Below, piece after piece: positions 5,904 to 6,749 of a DNA stretch of 6,749 bases (position 1 is the stretch's first letter; each line of letters starts with the position of its first letter). A model generated the notes under the pieces. That model saw only the letters and a program-made list of their open reading frames with translations. It ran no database searches and was not told where the DNA came from. The DNA is from Rhodoferax sp. Its GTDB lineage: Bacteria; Pseudomonadota; Gammaproteobacteria; Burkholderiales; Burkholderiaceae_C. The translations under genes were made by a program, and so were the position numbers. Location: positions 1 to 6,749 of the forward strand of contig JAUXQA010000035.1 in assembly GCA_030683195.1 (NCBI GenBank). Direction: 5' to 3'.

Positions 5904-6749
5904 TCAAGCCGCCCCGATCAGCGGCACCAGGCTGCCTGCGTCCTGCCCACCCTTGAGTGCCGAGGTGAAGGCCAGCATGCGATCAATCGGCAAGCGGGCG
6001 CGCAGGCCCAGTGCCGGGTCCACGTGGACCTCATTGGTGCCGTTTTCCAGCACCTGCGCCAGCCCCGACAAGCTGTTCATGGCCATCCAGGGGCAGTGCG
6101 CGCAGCTCTTGCAGGTAGCGCTATTGCCCGCCGTTGGGGCCTCCAGAAAGACTTTACCGGGATTGAGGGTGCGCAGCTTGTGCATCATGCCGTTGTCGGT
6201 GGCCACGATGAACTCTTTGGCGGCCATGTCATGGGCGGCCTTCAGAATGCCCGACGTCGACCCCACGGCATCGGCCAGCGCCACCACATCAGGCGGTGAC
6301 TCGGGATGCACCAGCACCTTGGCACCCGGATGTTCTTTCATGAGGGCTTGCAGCTCAGAAGCCTTGAACTCGTCATGCACGATGCAGGAGCCGCCCCACA
6401 TCACCATGTCGGCGCCGGTTTCACGCTGGATGTAACCACCCAGGTGCTTATCAGGCGCCCACAGGATTTTGTGGCCCTTGTCCTTGAGGGCGCGCACGAT
6501 GTCCAGGGCACAGCTGGAAGTCACCAGCCAGTCGGAACGCGCCTTGACGGCGGCGCTGGTGTTGGCATAAACCACCACGGTGCGGTCCGGGTGAGCATCG
6601 CAAAACGCACTGAAGTCGTCAATCGGGCAACCCAGGTCAAGTGAGCAAGTGGCATCCAGATCGGGCATCAGCACCCGTTTCTCAGGCGACAAGATCTTGG
6701 AGGTTTCCCCCATGAAGCGCACGCCGGACACCACCAGGGTAGTGGCCGG
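5904..6749 (-). CDS. nadA: Quinolinate synthase NadA, N-terminus beyond the window
   Basis: NadA is a cytoplasmic [4Fe-4S] enzyme that condenses iminoaspartate (from NadB) with dihydroxyacetone phosphate to give quinolinate for NAD synthesis. The frame is open to the right edge, so 281 codons are seen and the start is missing. A GTG at 6734 falls inside the conserved TTLVVSGVRFMGET segment and is not the start. Counting from the edge, the likely cluster cysteines are Cys35 (in ATCSL), Cys122 (in GGSCIVHDEF) and Cys219 (last of CKSCAHC). Their spacings of 87 and 97 equal those of E. coli Cys113, Cys200 and Cys297, implying about 78 missing residues by that comparison. Other family motifs are YANTSAAVKA, PDKHLGGY, HPESPPDVV and GSTSGIL. 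The CxxCxxC group also occurs in the E. coli-type enzyme, where the first two cysteines can form a disulfide. The gene ends 20 bp from the oppositely oriented flavocytochrome gene. Confidence 0.96.
   Translation of the reverse strand, partial: PATTLVVSGVRFMGETSKILSPEKRVLMPDLDATCSLDLGCPIDDFSAFCDAHPDRTVVVYANTSAAVKARSDWLVTSSCALDIVRALKDKGHKILWAPDKHLGGYIQRETGADMVMWGGSCIVHDEFKASELQALMKEHPGAKVLVHPESPPDVVALADAVGSTSGILKAAHDMAAKEFIVATDNGMMHKLRTLNPGKVFLEAPTAGNSATCKSCAHCPWMAMNSLSGLAQVLENGTNEVHVDPALGLRARLPIDRMLAFTSALKGGQDAGSLVPLIGAA

Noticed and set aside
5880..5916. Possible bidirectional hairpin between the flavocytochrome gene and nadA (CTGA/TCAG and GGCGG/CCGCC arms)
   Set aside because: The stem is interrupted by an asymmetric bulge, has an 18-nt loop, and lacks a U-tract on either strand, so it is not a convincing terminator.

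Overview
This is an ordinary, dense chromosomal segment carrying five genes and almost no free intergenic space. High GC, the ScpA N-terminal extension (a stretch ending in LYIPPDALEVF), the PabB-PabC fusion and the general gene content suggest a betaproteobacterium of the order Burkholderiales, most likely family Comamonadaceae (Rhodoferax/Polaromonas-like). That placement is by recognition, not by a search.

Layout from left to right: scpA (57-914, +, chromosome segregation kleisin) is followed after 12 bp by nadB (927-2573, +, L-aspartate oxidase). nadB runs tail-to-tail into a bifunctional pabB-pabC fusion (2455-4353, -, 4-aminobenzoate synthesis for folate), with a 119 bp convergent overlap. 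A 195 bp divergent gap (4354-4548) separates the pabBC start from a membrane flavocytochrome of the ferric reductase/NADPH oxidase type (4549-5883, +). After a 20 bp convergent gap comes nadA (5904 to the right edge, -, quinolinate synthase), whose N-terminal part lies outside the window.

NadB and NadA catalyse consecutive steps of de novo NAD synthesis: aspartate to iminoaspartate, then condensation with dihydroxyacetone phosphate to quinolinate. Here they sit about 3.3 kb apart on opposite strands, so they cannot share a transcript. The genes between them make a folate precursor (pabBC) and move electrons across the inner membrane (the flavocytochrome). No RNA gene, insertion sequence, CRISPR array, attachment site or convincing rho-independent terminator was seen.

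I found no undescribed system. The points most worth a second look are the nadB/pabBC overlap, the NOX-like flavocytochrome with no visible partner, and three start-site decisions (GTG for nadB, a second TTG for pabBC, and an internal ATG for the flavocytochrome).
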